Assembly (NCBI GenBank): GCA_033063855.1 | Contig: CP093829.1 | Location: 25,327,537-25,391,536 of the forward strand | DNA from: Smittia aterrima | Taxonomy: Eukaryota; Arthropoda; Insecta; Diptera; Chironomidae | Length of the DNA: 64,000 nt | Direction: 5' to 3' | Shown here: piece by piece, positions 37,301-50,466 of the stretch | Position numbering within the stretch: position 1 is the first letter of the stretch | Layout: each line of letters begins with the position of its first letter | The notes under the pieces: generated by a model | What the model was told of the DNA's origin: nothing | The model's database searches: none | The model's input: only the letters and a program-made list of their open reading frames with translations | Made by a program: the position numbers and the translations under genes

Positions 37301-40300
37301 ACGAAAGAATGTCGTTCATCATCTCATGCTTCTTCTTTAGGTCGTCTCCCGTTGTGGTGTTTGAAAGATTAGATAAACCTTCCTTCATCATTCTACCGCG
37401 CCTCTGAAGATTGAGCTCAAGCTCTAAAAAATCTAGAAATTAGCTCTTTAATCCACGCGTCTATTTGATTAGCGATATCCCGAAAATACTTATCGAGAAT
37501 CTCGGTTATGCAATACTTATCAGCTCAGCTTCGCGTGTGTCTTCGTTATCGCGATGAGAAATGTTGCAATAAACTTACCTTCACTGCTAACCTGATTTGA
37601 AATTTTAAGTGAAACTCTCAACAGCCTCAGCACACACAGCGGGTTCGCTAAAAAGCTCATAAATTAATTAAATGACTGCAATCGCGTTCTCATAAAGAGA
37701 CAACATAGTTAAAAAAAATCTCGTTGATGCGTCAAGTGAAGTAATTTTCCTAGTTTTCCTCTCCTTCATGCGTTATTGATGAGTTGTTTACAACATATTC
37801 AATTAGCGATAAACGCTGGCGCTTCTAACTCGGCCGCACTCAGCGACTGGCCTGTTAATAAATATATTAAAGTGGAATAATTACGAATTTGAAGCCTCAT
37901 ACCGTTTGATCTTCACTGAGAAACATTTTTTATTTTCCTTAATAAAAAGCTAAATATTGAGGCGAATAATTAACGTTCGCGATGAATGCACTCAATGGTA
38001 AATATCATTGCTCGAGTCGCGACAATGTTTTTCCACATTTTTTGTTTGCGATGTGACGAGTGAAAATCTTACTTAACCTCATATCGCTGCGTCCTATTGT
38101 TGACGGTGGAAATCTTTTACAAAGAGACCATAAAACATATCGGATGACGTGATTTGCGTTGAGAGATAAACGTTTAAAGCTGTCTCGCTGCAACAAGTGA
38201 GCGGCGTTCGGTAGCTGTAAGCATAAATGGTTTCAATGGCAAATTGCGCAAGGTGTTAATTAATATAAAATCACTGAAATGTCACACAATAGATTGTTGT
38301 CGATCGATAAAGGCTTTCTGACCTTTCAGAGAACTTTTCATATTTTTCGCAGTATCCCCTGCAAGTGAATGAGTGAGTGTCAGCCCTAAAAGCTGCAAAC
38401 TTGTTGTAACTGCACGAAACCTCAATGGCATATCAGAATCGCCAATGATTGTTGACAAATTCGCTTAGCATTAAATGTTGTTCGCTTCTAAGAAATAAGT
38501 AATCGAGTAATGAATAAGCAATAAAAAGTTGTGCACGCATTCGGATTTGTGTCCATGAGAAATCTCACAGTCAACGACAACAACACAAACATTGCATCCT
38601 TTACTTCAGGGACTCTCGCATATGCGATGATGTTAACTGCAGTCAAATTGTAAATCATTTTTCGATCGACACGATCAAGTCTTCAAATCTGTTCCATTTG
38701 AGTCTTTCGTAATGAAGAAAAAATAAAATATCAAAACAAGTTGAAACATAATTTCCTTGTGCTATATTCGTTTGATCATGAAAAAGTGAAGCTGAAGTCC
38801 ATGAAGATCGATCAACTAACTAATAATTATCATGAGATGCGTAAACACTTCCGTGTTGCTTCGATAAAATTTAAAATAATCCTCTCAATCGTTATATAAT
38901 CTTAGAAAGCTTCGAAGTTTCCACTTATCTCTCACGTTTCGATTAACTAAGCTTGCACTGATTAAATTGATTCGTTTTGAAAATAAAAGTTCTAACTACT
39001 CAAATTGGAAACTACTGTTGCTCAAATAAGCAGTTGCACTGTTTGTTTAAGTTAATCGGCAAAAATGTGAAGTCGCAAGTGATTAAATCACGCATCGAGT
39101 CATGCAATTGCATATTCCGTTCACATAGCGACAAAGTCAAGCACGTTTTAGCCTTGACTTAAATATGAACGCACATTTTAAGCTTTAAGCCGCGCTCACT
39201 CTCTCTGATTTCTTTGATCGAGTCGATTTGTTTGTTTAATTCTTGCGTGTTAGATTCTTGATCAACTTTGTCGAGAAAAAAAATCTTTCAGACTTCAGCT
39301 ATGCTAATCGTATTAGCGCCGAAGTAAAATGTTATGCAATTGTCAATTTCAATGAAAGACTCGTGAAAAAATACCTGAACTGATTCCGAGTTAATTGCGT
39401 GCAGTGCCTCCGCTTCGAATAAGTTAAGTGTTAACATAAACAGCTTCAGCGTTCGCTAATCGAATTTGAAATGCGCGAGCGGGCCCTTCAGACTTAAGCA
39501 ATTTATTAGCATAAGAGACGTTATCGTTGATTCGACTTATTTTCTTGGAAAAGCAATAAAGTCGAGTGTCATTGCAAAACCGCTCATGAGAAACAAACAA
39601 ACGACGAATGTTAAAGTTTCAATTAAAATCATAAATAACAAGTCAATGCAAATTCAATGACGAGACGATCTTACGATCTCCCGTAAGATTCTAAATGCTC
39701 GAATATTCTTGCAATCAAATCACATAATTTATTGCTGACAATCAATTTGCAGACGTTAAGCGGCTCACGTGTTGAAAATAATTGCATTTATCACTTGCAT
39801 ATTTGATTCAATCGCCGGCTTCGATTAGCGTGGTGCAATATTTTCCAGGGGAGATGGTAACGAATAAAAATAACTTTTTTAGTTTCCGTTCTGTTTGATT
39901 TCATCCCCTGACAATTTCAATGAGCGAGGGTTTTCTGAAGTAAGTTTGGCTTCAGGGGGAAATTTCTCATGAAGAAAAATCTTTCGAGACTCTGAAAGGA
40001 AACAAACACAGGCGACGAAAAGCATCTTACGAAAAACAATTAGTCGTAAAAGCGATTTATTGTTTGTCGACGGCTTTTGCATTGTTTGAGTTTACATCAA
40101 AACAAAAGCACATGCAGTGATATTTCGTCGAGCTGTCGCGGTTTTTAAATTGGTGGTTATTATATTTGAAGCGATTGAGAAGCTTGACTTGGACTCATAA
40201 GCCCTGAACACCGCAACTTGCATTCATGAATGAATATTTCTTTAATATTCATACGACGCTTAATGAGTTACGGATCTTTAGACATGTGTGAGAATATTCT

Positions 40301-42382
40301 AATGACTTTCCGATTTTCCTCGTTTTTTTTTCTTTTGTTAATTACGATCACTCTTTACCCGTGCCATGTAATCGGCAATCAGAATGTAATTTGTAAATCT
40401 CGTGTCTCAATAGTCGGAGCGGAAAAGTATTTTATGAAAAATCTACAACCGGTGGAGGAAACTCAAAAGATCCGGATAATGCTGGAGACAGCTTCACACA
40501 ATGAAAACGATTGAGGCAAATAGCGAACTTCTCATCATCAACAGCAAAAATTCTCAAACTAACTTCCAGCAAATAATTTTTTATCTGCTGAGAGTTTTTC
40601 TGCTCGTTTTCCACATTAATTGCAATTGTTTATGCATTTTAGAAATGCGATTTTGTCTCGGACTGCATCCTTGAGCCATTAGCTTATGTAGAAGGGAGAA
40701 ACCCTTGACTCTCGTGGCATTCTGAGCTTAAGATACGCTTAATAGGTTCTTCGACTTGAGGTCATCGTAAATAAACATTGAGCAATGCTAGAAATTTTTT
40801 TTTGTTGAGATTAATTCAAATGAAAACTTTGGGTTTTCATTCAACGCGTCTCGAGCATTTTTTGTCTCTTTGCTTTACGTCCGATTCATATTTTCTGCGC
40901 TCGGCCTAATTGTCATAATTCATTGTGTCAATAAAAGCCTCTTTTTGTGACTCGAAACGTTGAGCGAGTAAAGAAGGCACTTCACTATAAAACGCGGCAA
41001 TTTTTTTCCATTTCATTGCCATTATCATTTTATCAAGAGTGTCGCAAAAAATTTTTTTTTGTAGCGGTTTACACTTGTCTATCAAATTCAAAGCGATGTT
41101 AGTTACATCATGTAACTACTGAAACCCTTTTTAAAATCGAATCAAACGTTTCTGTGACAATCTTGTTTAAGTCGTGAGCAATTCATTAAAATTTGAATTT
41201 TGTACTTTGGTTATCAGTCGTCAACTGACATCTCTTCGAATAATATTTGAAGAAAACAGTGCGTGAAGCCATTGACAAAAAATTTCCGGAATTTCCACAA
41301 ATAAATAGTAAATTTAGTTCCAATGTTTAAATTAAATTTAATTTGAAGAAGCCCATTCGATAACAGCTCAGCTCAGGGTTGCCCAGCGTTCCCAATTAAA
41401 TCATAAACTGTCAGAAAGATGTTGTCAGCAGCAGTGACAAGTACATATAAGCAACTTCCATGTACTGACATTTTCAATAGCTCACTATGCGATGTTCCGA
41501 AAGCAGATAATAAGCGTTCAAAATGCTGATGGAAAACACTAAAAAAATATATCACCGTATCAGAGAAATATCATCAAGTTTGTGGCGCTGAGTTTGTGTC
41601 AGTACATGTCATGATCGCATGTATTCAATATTTCAATGTACAGTCACAGCTTTCTTGATGATAACACACACACATCGACAATGTCTCGAACAAACACGAA
41701 AGCAAAAAAAAAACTCTAAAGTAATTATCCGAAAAAATAATAATTTAAAATTTCCTCAACTCAACATTTCAGTTTATTTTCAACATTCAAACCGATCGGA
41801 GCACAAAAAGCCGCTCGAGACAAAACAACTCGCGATTTTATTATCTGAACTTGAAGAATTTCAATCAGCGCTTTTGGAAAGTTTGAAGCTATTGAAATTC
41901 TAGTGAGAATCATTTCGATTCATGAATAGATATTTTCGCTTTTGCCACGGGCGATAATTAACGCTCATTTGCGATACTCAGTGCTTTCGTCGTGAAATGC
42001 GAATTCCTCCCGTATAAGAGAGAGAAAACTCTCGTTAAACACATCAGCAATTATCAGTGAATCATTGTCGCCGACAAGTTAAACAGGGAGAAGTAAAGTT
42101 TTTGTGAAAATATAAACGATAAATATCAAATCAGAGACTGTAATTAGTGAGCGCATCAAAAGACTAAAAAAAAATTACAAAATCGAATACTTGACGAGCC
42201 AAGACTCCGAACAATTTCTGACTGATAGTGAAACGAGACATTGCAATGCGTGGAAGTGGCAGCTGATAAAGGAAATTGATAATTCCGCCAGCACTTAGAA
42301 CACAACTGCAAGTCTCAAAGTCAATTAAGCATAAATTGCTCGATCGCTTCCACTTTAATTTACGTACCTAGCTAGCATAAAC
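34343..42382. other. 8 kb gene-poor region upstream of Mitf
   Basis: Holds the Pep 3' UTR and presumably upstream non-coding exons and enhancers of Mitf. No recognisable protein domain in six frames. The only ORF with a protein-like feature is a possible secreted peptide at 40302-40514 (listed separately). No tandem repeats of note beyond short AT runs and an (AC) run near 41665. Confidence 0.6.
40302..40514 (+). CDS. Candidate small secreted peptide (70 codons), doubtful
   Basis: From the ATG at 40302 the product begins MTFRFSSFFFLLLITITLYP, a strong signal-peptide-like hydrophobic run with a plausible cleavage region near CHVIG. About 45 polar residues follow, ending ETASHNEND. The frame also extends upstream to an ATG at 40230. 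There is no GKR amidation site, no cysteine framework and no recognised family. Hydrophobic runs occur by chance in T-rich DNA, so confidence is low. Confidence 0.2.
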   Translation: MTFRFSSFFFLLLITITLYPCHVIGNQNVICKSRVSIVGAEKYFMKNLQPVEETQKIRIMLETASHNEND

Positions 42383-45133
42383 ATGCCTGTCTATAATTTA
42401 AATGCCCGTCGACGACAGAATAAGGTAATTTGCCATTGAAACAGAATTCAAAAACGATTTTTTTTTCGCTTTTTACCTCATAAAAGTGCAATTGCGTAAC
42501 AAAATATTCATTGCTGCCTTACATTTCTGTTTCTTCGCAAAACCTTAAACGACGAACTAATTAAACAGTCAAAGGACTTTATCGACGAGATTCTCAATCT
42601 GGACTCAAGTTCGCTCGACGAGGCGCTAAAGTTCGAGAAGCTCCTCGCAGACGATAACATTCTCATAAAGCAAGAACCCGAAGAACTATCGATGGCCGAA
42701 GTACGAGATCGACAGAAAAAGGATAATCACAATATGAGTAAGTATTCGATCAACAATCAAGTTTACGAAAAGTCAGACAATGATTTAAAAGTCGAGAAAG
42801 ATTGATTAAAGCAATTACTGTCTTCCACCGATCGGCAAGTTAATGCATATGCCTTAATGATCAATTCAGAACTGTAGCCGACATTGCGTGACTCTCTGAC
42901 CTTTTGTTTTTCTTAAAAAGAACTTTGACAAAGAATGCTTTTTAATTAAGAGATGCCTGTGCTCTTACAATGCCTCGGGTCTTTTATTCATTTCATTAAG
43001 ACAGTACAAGTCGGTTGCTGAGTTCGGCTAAATGTTTTTTTGTGCTGCGTCAGTTACTCATTTTCTCGTCTCGTTGGTTTGCATAAGAGAATCGCCGAGA
43101 ATTCTGTAATCAGTGGACGCTCAACCGTCACAAAACGAGTTACATCGTCATAAAGTCAGAATCTCGCTGAATCACAAATGTTGTTGTCGTTTTTTTCTTT
43201 TCCAAACGATCAATATACGATTTAAAGTTGTCTTATTAACTGGTTTAAAGTGCTTTGGTGCGCTGCGGCCAAGAAAGGCATCCAAACCCGTCGCAGGGGG
43301 AATTCCAGTCAATGAGAATCACATGTAAGACTCGCACGATCTCCATTCAATCAATTTCCACGTGTTTTGCGGTGATACCTTTGTAAACATTCAAATCGAT
43401 TTGTTCTACTCTTATTTCATTTGAAAACAAGGTTTCCTTATCTCAGAACACAGTAGCTGATATGAACTGGGTTTGTTAACGGATTAAAGTTTTGTTTTAA
43501 AACGTAAAAGATAATAATTCTTGTTCCATTGCATAATCGCTTGCTTGGCCGACGTGACATATAAAGTTCAAGTGATTATCTTCCCTGATATCTGTTAACT
43601 CGTTACGCAGATCAACACGACATCAACAGTAATTACTCAAACAAAGCCAAAGAGAAAACGAAAATGAAGATAAGATTATGATAAGGCGCCTGTCGCTTCT
43701 ACGAAACTTTTCGTGCCTTCTTCTGCTCGATTGTTTCACATTTTAAAATGTGTTTGATTAAAAAATAAGAATTATCTGTTTCTGACGAAGACGAGCTCGC
43801 TCGCGACAGCGGGGGCTGTTTGTTAATGTCGTCACAGATTTTTGGAACAGTTTGAGTCATTTTTCGCGTTGTCAATCGTCGATTCGTCTCAGTTTTTTTT
43901 TGGGAAGTGACAATGAGAAACCACGCGAAAACAAACAGAGGAAAGACTCGACTTTTCGTCATAAACTCATGAGTTCAAGTGCTAATTTTAACAACGTGTT
44001 TCTTCAATTCTATTGTTTTTCCTAAAGTAATTTTCGTTTATCAATTCAATTTGCAGTTGAGAGACGAAGACGCTTCAACATAAACGACAGAATCAAAGAG
44101 CTGGGAACACTTCTGCCGAAAACCAACGAGTTTCTCTATGATATCATTCAGGACCTTCACATCCGTCAGCCTAATAAAGGAACGATCCTCAAGAGCTCCG
44201 TTGATTACATAAAGTGCCTCAAATACGAAGTTAATCGACTTAAGCGAAATGAGCAGAAACAAAAAGACGTTGATAATCAGAGTCGACGGATGATAACGAG
44301 AATTCGGGTTAGTAGTTTTGATATCTATAAAATTTGAAAACGTTTTTAATTTGTTGTTGAAATAACTTTAATTAATCATCTAACGATTTCCTTTGCTTAG
44401 GAGCTGGAGATACTAGCTAAAAACAACGGAATTCCTATCGAGGAATTTGATCTCAATAGCAGTGAGGAGACCACTTCAACTTCTCACGAGGAAAGTCATG
44501 TGAAATCAGCTGAGGTAAGTGCCGATAAGCGTAAATGTGATGTTTGCCATAAATTCATTGCGATTTGTTTTCGAACAGAAAACGATATTGGAGATAATCG
44601 ACGCGGGCGATGACGACGACGACGATGAAAAGAAAATCAACCTCAATGAGCTGGAAGACTTGATAGACTGTGAGAAGGAACTGAAGCTCAACGATCCGCT
44701 TTTATCTTCGTTCCAACTTTTTGATTCCCCGCCATCTTCATCACACTCCAACTCAATCCCATCGTCACCCTCGTCCATTTCAACAGTCTCGTCAACCAGT
44801 AAGCGTTCAAAGCACAGTAGCAAACAGTCACCTTTCGAGATACATCACAGCACTGACGATGAACTCGACCTATGCGACACGCAGCAACCGAGGAGAAAGA
44901 ACAAATATTACAACAGCAGCAGTGACCGTACGAGTGCCTTGAATTTAAAAGACCCCATGATGTCGGCCTCGCATTCTCCATCGCATTTTTCAAACGATTT
45001 GAACAATTATATGGATCATATGTTCTTCTCGTCCTCGCAATATCTGTCACCAAATCTCGAGCCTGATGACAGCATCGACTTGTGTACGATTCTAAAGACA
45101 GAATATGATAACGACATGGCCATGTTGAGCTAA
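42383..45133 (+). CDS. Mitf: MITF/TFE-family bHLH-leucine zipper transcription factor
   Basis: Regulates lysosomal, autophagy and V-ATPase genes and binds M-box/CLEAR E-boxes. Exons 42383-42424, 42569-42737, 44057-44307, 44401-44514 and 44579-45133 give about 376 residues. Landmarks: an acidic activation-type segment (FIDEILNLDSSSLDEAL), the basic region RQKKDNHNM|IERRRRFNINDR with the intron splitting it as in MITF, helix 1 IKELGTLLP, helix 2 NKGTILKSSVDYIKCLKYEV, then a zipper through ELEILAKNNGIPIEEFDL. The C-terminus is serine-rich and acidic, ending LCTILKTEYDNDMAMLS, like the MITF tail. The HLH loop is nine residues longer than in human MITF. The ATG used here opens a 14-residue exon (MPVYNLNARRRQNK). 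The RagGTPase-binding N-terminus of long isoforms is not visible, so this may be a short isoform or upstream exons were missed. Confidence 0.93.
42738..44056 (+). other. Mitf: 1.3 kb intron splitting the Mitf basic region
   Basis: Runs from GTAAGT after the NHNM codons to TTTGCAG before the IERRRR codons. The position matches the conserved MITF-family intron within the basic region. No coding sequence is supported inside; small ORFs (43113-43328, 43699-43962 minus) look random. Confidence 0.75.
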
Positions 45134-47390
45134 ATCCCAACGAAGGTTGCTAAGAGTCATAAAGAAAGTATTTTTAAGAAAATGAAAGTATTACGATGAA
45201 GATAAGAGAGATATTGTCAGCGACTCGTTGAGTGTTGGTTCCTTTGCTTCCCTCCACCGATCTCACGAACAAATTAATGTAAGACCAGCTCCGATTGATT
45301 CCTATTCCACAAATCCATTCAAAACCAAACAAACCTAACATCACTCGACGATGTCATTGAACAAATCACTCTCAGAGCAAAGTCTAGTTGAGAAGCTTAG
45401 TATTAGATTTTACAAAATTGACCGTTTTGCCAGTCGAATTGCCACAATTTCCAAAAAAAAAATTTTGTTATTGAAAGTTTAATTATATATTTGTTAATTT
45501 TTTCCTTCGTTAAGTCATAGAATAAATTTAAAACGTTAAAGTCAAAATAAAGTTTTTTTTTCCATTGATCCGCTGGACCAGAACGACTTTCTAGTGTTGA
45601 GAACAAGCACTTAAGTCAAGAAGGTTGAAAGTGGACCCGTAAGCTAAATAATGTCTCACTCTCTCGCGTATTTTTCGCTTATTGAATTTGCGTATATCCA
45701 ATAAACATTAATAAGTTATTCAGTGAAAATTCAGTCAAGGGTACGCGTTTTGACAAATTATGATTAGCTTATATTATTCGCTGTTTGGTGAATGAAAAGA
45801 CAGCGTTTTAATATTACACACAACAAAAGCTATCGATTCATATTTTTGCTCGTTGTGGAACACATTAAAGTAGAGTCAGACATGAAACGGGACACGTCAT
45901 GATCGACTTTATTTCAGGGGGTAATGTTGACTAAAACACTTTCTAATTGCCATTGATTGATGATTTTTTTTGGTCGCGAAAGACTTGATTGAGAGTTATG
46001 AAGAACTTCAAAAATGTTTATGACTTCTTAAAATGATGTGTGTGTGATTCATTTCTGACTAAAGAAAAACAAACTTTCAAAGAATCTCTAAACTATCCTC
46101 AACGAACTTTTTGTTTTTAAGTTGTCTTATCCGTCGCGAAGCTCTTTCGTTTACACAGCGCATATCCCACCAAAAAATTTTAAAACCATAAATTACTCGT
46201 AATTGTTGTAATCTCAGCGATAATCTATCTCTGCCACACAGTTTGTAGTGTTTCAATTGTATTCGTTACACGCTTTAAATTTCAGTCACTCGCAAGTGTT
46301 ATCTCCCGTGAGCGATCAGCCTTGTCAAAGTCTTGTTTTAATGAAATATCAGCGACGTACATTTACGCGCGCTTATCTATAGAACGACCTTTTTATTGGG
46401 CAGTGACGATCAGTTCGTTCAATCTTAATTGACTAGCAATTAAGATGTTTAAGTCGCGTATTGTCTTCGCGTCTCTTTTTATTTAGTTGATATACCAATC
46501 AATACGTCGATTTCAACGTCGGCAGTCATGGAGCGCACTACAAACTTGTTCAATGTTTTCCGATTGCGCAAGCCTTTATCGAGCAGCGAACTCGACGAGC
46601 GAATTTTAATCTTAATTACATGTCGAGTTTGAAATTCAGACGGACGTTTAACAAAGCTCAGATTTATCAATGAAAAGCTTTTTCTCACGCTTTTATCGAC
46701 GTGTAGTTATTATGCATGCGGTGAAATTTTAATGAGAACCAATTAAAGTGTGAAAAGCTCTGCAAAAGCTTTTGAAACGCCACTGACTAAAAGCTTTTGA
46801 GCTTATCGTAAAAACGCCGAAAACTTCACAAACATTATCACTAACTAAAAGCGACGTTTTTATCAGTTTCTGAAAAAGCCAGCGGCTGGGAGCTTTTAGA
46901 ACAAGCGACTTTCATCGTATTCAATTGAAAAGTAATAAACAATGAAGTCTCACACCATCAGTTTGTCTCTTAAACTTTACAAATTTATTAATTTTAAATT
47001 ACCAAATTTTTGACGATCACAAGCACGCTTTGGATACAGTTTACGCTACGACGACTACAAACATGAATTTATTTATAATTCGTGGCTCTGTCGATTTTCT
47101 CTCCGTGTCAAAAACAGGTACGAGTGTGTTTGGAAGTTGTTTAGTGAGCGATAAAAGCCTCTTGAATAGTCAATACTTCATGGTTTCATTCAAGAATTTC
47201 ATTTGACGACGAGCGGGCATGGAGTGAAAAGCAATAGTCGGTGAATTTAACGGATCGTGATTTCAAGTGGCATTTTGGTCGAATTACGAAAGCTTATCGC
47301 GGTATGGCAAATAATCAACTTAATGTGCTCGTCAAGGTTGCCAACAGATTTGCTTTCTCCTTTTAGTTAATTGATGTCGGTTGATCCACG
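45134..47390. other. Intergenic region between Mitf and CNT copy 1
   Basis: 2.3 kb with the Mitf 3' UTR on the left. Two nearby copies of the palindrome AAAAGCTTTTGA (about 46764-46800) are the only local structure noticed. No coding sequence is supported. Confidence 0.6.
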
Positions 47391-50171
47391 ATGAGTGGAA
47401 TTCAGAATTTAGGGTTCGACGATCCCTCTGAACAAGTGAGTGCTACAAGTTGCATTTATTATTCGAAATCGTTTCCAAATGAATCATTTGAAATGATGTT
47501 GCGTGAACACTTGAATAAAATACTGGAATTGTGTAAGATTTACAATCAGTACTTGAAGAGTAACACTAAAGATTAAACCGACTATAACGCTCACTCGGAA
47601 TCTTCATCGTCGCATTGTGTAAAGATAAAATAATCGTGGATGTTGTGATAAATAGTATTGTTTCCTTTACGATCAAACAAACTTCAATATTTGTTGAACA
47701 AAAGAAAATTATCGCTATAAACTTTTCCGTGCTTATCAAAATGAAATCGAGCTCATAAAGAATTTATCTGTTGATACCTGAGACTTATGATCCGCGTAGT
47801 ATATTTCATTTATTATCTAATGAACTTGAAAATCTTTATTAATTACTGCGCGTAACTCGTTTCCGATTATTTAATAAAGAGTAATTAGTCTCGTCAATCG
47901 ATACTTCAATTAAAAAAGAAATTCTGTTGAATCATTTAAATTGTTTTAGAATGGTCAGACTATTACACATCGGCGATCAAAGGGCGATAATGGGGTAAGA
48001 AATTCCAGTGATTGAGTTAATAATTGATAATCAATCAACGTTTCGCTATCAGGAGCAAGTTATCATGACAGATTACCCTGAAGTTCAACCAGCTGACGAG
48101 GTAAACCGAGGAAACAAAAACAAACTACTAAAGATTTTGAAAATTGTGATCGTCAATGCAGCTGTGGTGACTTATTTCGTTTTTGCGTTGCTAGAATACA
48201 TTAATAGCCGTGAGTTGATCAATCAAACGTAAATATTTATCTAACAACTGTAATTATATAGGAGATGACTGCGTGGAAGATTGCAAGCTGACGTTATGTG
48301 CTCCATTCGGAATGTTGCTGTTTGTTTTAGGCGCAACTTATTTAGGCGTACTTTACTTCTTAGTCATCAAGAAATACTTCGGAAAGTTCCTTAACCGTTC
48401 GGTGATTAAACCTTTGAACTCAATAGTGAAAAAAGCTTTTGAAACTTTGTACGTTGGTACAGTTTAATTATTCTCGAATTAATATTTTATCATTTTATTA
48501 TTCAGATGGACGAAGCTCGCACTCTTGGTTGTGGTATTTGCGGCGATCGTTGCTTATCTTATATTTGAAACTTACGAAGACTTTTCAAGGCTGAGATCAC
48601 TGATTGGAGTCTTTTCAATCATCATAATTGGATTCGTATTTTCAAGTGAGATGACATTTCAAACTTTTGAAATTCAATTTATTTAAATATTTTCTATTTT
48701 AGCAAATCCAAAGAAAATCAAATGGCGCCCAGTAATTTGTGGAGTGATTTTCCAATTTCTCCTTGGAATTTTCACGATTCGATGGAGCGTTGGTCGAGCA
48801 ATTTTTGAATGCTTTGGTGATAAAGTCGCTATCTTTTTGAATTATTCTCAAAATGGAGCATCGTTCGTCTTCGGCGATTTTCTCGTTAAAACTGAAAATG
48901 TTTTTGCTTTCTCTGCTCTCCCAACGATCTTCTTCTTTAGCTTAATCATCTCTGTTCTCTATTATCTCGGAACGATGCAATGGGTTCTGTTTAAACTTGG
49001 ATGGATCCTTCAGTCGATTCTTGGCACGACAGTTTGTGAAAGTGTTATCGCAGCTGGAAACATTTTCTTAGGAATGTCAGAAAGTCCATTGCTTATCAGG
49101 TAACTTGTACTTTTTGACCTTTTTAAAATATTTAATTTGATCTTTTAAAGACCGTACATTGACATCCTCACTGAATCAGAGATTCACGCGATCATGGTCT
49201 CAGGTTTTGCAACAGTTTCGGGAACTGTTCTAGCGGCTTGTAAGTTTTGATTTGATACAGATCAATAAATTATTAGGTAGATAATATATTTTGTCTCCCA
49301 CCCCAAAATATTCAGACATATCATTTGGAGCTGAAGCCCAACATTTAATCACTGCATCAGTCATGGCAGCGCCCGCAGCACTTTTCTTTGCCAAACTTAT
49401 TTTCCCTGAGACAGAGGAAAGCAAAACGTCTTCTGGAAATATTCAAATGGAAAAATCGTAAGAAAAACTTTAACAAAACTTTAAAAACCTTTGCTGATGA
49501 TAATTAATTTTAGAACCGATTCATCTTTACTCGATGCTGCCTCGAATGGAGCGTCTCAAGGAATCAGTTTAATCCTTAACATCATAGCAAACCTTGTCGC
49601 ATTTGTTGCCTTCGTTGCATTTGCTAATGGAATTCTATTATGGATCACATCTCTTCTGGGCTTCGAGAACGTCGACATTGAATTTATTCTTGGAAAAATC
49701 TTCATTCCCGTCAGTTGGTCGCTTGGAGTTGACTGGAAAGATTGCGAAGCTGTTGGAAATGTCATCGGAACAAAAACAATCATCAACGAGTTCGTCGCTT
49801 ACCAAAGACTTGGTGAATACAAGAAATCCGGAGAAATATCGGTAAGAAAATCTAATGTTAAATACAATAATATTTTAACTTTTCAATCTTTAAAGCTTCG
49901 ATCATCAGCAATCGCCACTTATGCAATTTGTGGCTTCGCCAATCCAAGCTCAATGGGAATTATGATCGGTGCATTGAGCAGTCTTGCGCCTTCAAGACGA
50001 CAATCGATCACTAAAGTCGCTTTTCGAGCTTTTGTATCTGGTTGCTTAGTGTCGATGGTCACAGCGAGCATCGCTGGCCTACTTATGACTGATGAAATGA
50101 TCGATAGTTCAGGGCCCAAGTCGATGAACTTCACTGTTTCTTCAAACAACCACACTTCGTTTTCCTTTTAA
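47391..50171 (+). CDS. Concentrative nucleoside transporter (CNT/SLC28 family), copy 1
   Basis: Na+ (or H+)-coupled nucleoside importer of the plasma membrane. Nine exons with consistent phases (47391-47435, 48053-48209, 48262-48448, 48506-48645, 48703-49099, 49151-49239, 49316-49457, 49514-49841, 49896-50171) give 586 residues. The N-terminus (MSGIQNLGFDDPSEQ) is cytosolic. TM1 (IVIVNAAVVTYFVFALLEYI) and TM2 follow. The CNT core then reads KIKWRPVICGVIFQFLLGIF, the family signature GASFVFGDF, FSLIISVLYYLGTMQWV, GTTVCESVIAAGNIFLG, the FATVSGTVLAAY hairpin, ITASVMAAPAALFFAKLI, EFILGKIFIPVSWSLGV, GTKTIINEFVAY and SAIATYAICGFANPSSMGI. The nucleoside- and sodium-site motifs are intact. AATAAA occurs at 50182. 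Joining the first exon is inferred from phase and its GTGAGT donor. Copy 2 begins 2.4 kb downstream. Confidence 0.93.
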
Positions 50172-50418
50172 ACATTTTGGAAATAAAATTCATTGCCAAT
50201 GCCATTGAGATTTACATGTTAAGTAGACAATAATATTTTTTAAAATAAAAAGATTTTCTGTTTACTTACTTTAATTACTTTACGCCGATCCAAAGCTGTT
50301 TTTACCGCTTAACCCTTGTTGAACACGTCAATCCATTTGCATACATTGAAATAGATCGTCAGAGAATAGGCGACACATTAAAGTCACACGAACGTGAGAA
50401 TCGGCTGTGTGATTTTCC

Positions 50419-50449
50419 TATATAAAGCTAGTTAGATTTCAACATTCAG
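50419..50449 (+). promoter_or_regulatory. TATA box and initiator of the one-domain TIL gene
   Basis: TATATAAAG at 50419-50427 is followed about 29 bp later by an arthropod initiator-like TTCAGA (A at 50448). The ATG lies at 50467. This spacing is that of a focused TATA promoter, typical of tissue-specific secreted-protein genes, and contrasts with the TATA-less housekeeping genes here. Confidence 0.65.
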
Positions 50450-50466
50450 ACGAACAAGCAGCAACG

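Noticed and set aside
41619..41903. 94-codon plus-strand ORF upstream of Mitf with a helical end (LAILLSELEEFQSALLESLK)
   Set aside because: The front half is random-looking, and no splice sites or promoter support it; not enough to call a gene.
44506..45140. Minus-strand ORFs opposite the last Mitf exon
   Set aside because: Shadows of the Ser/Asp-rich Mitf tail; no independent start context or domain.
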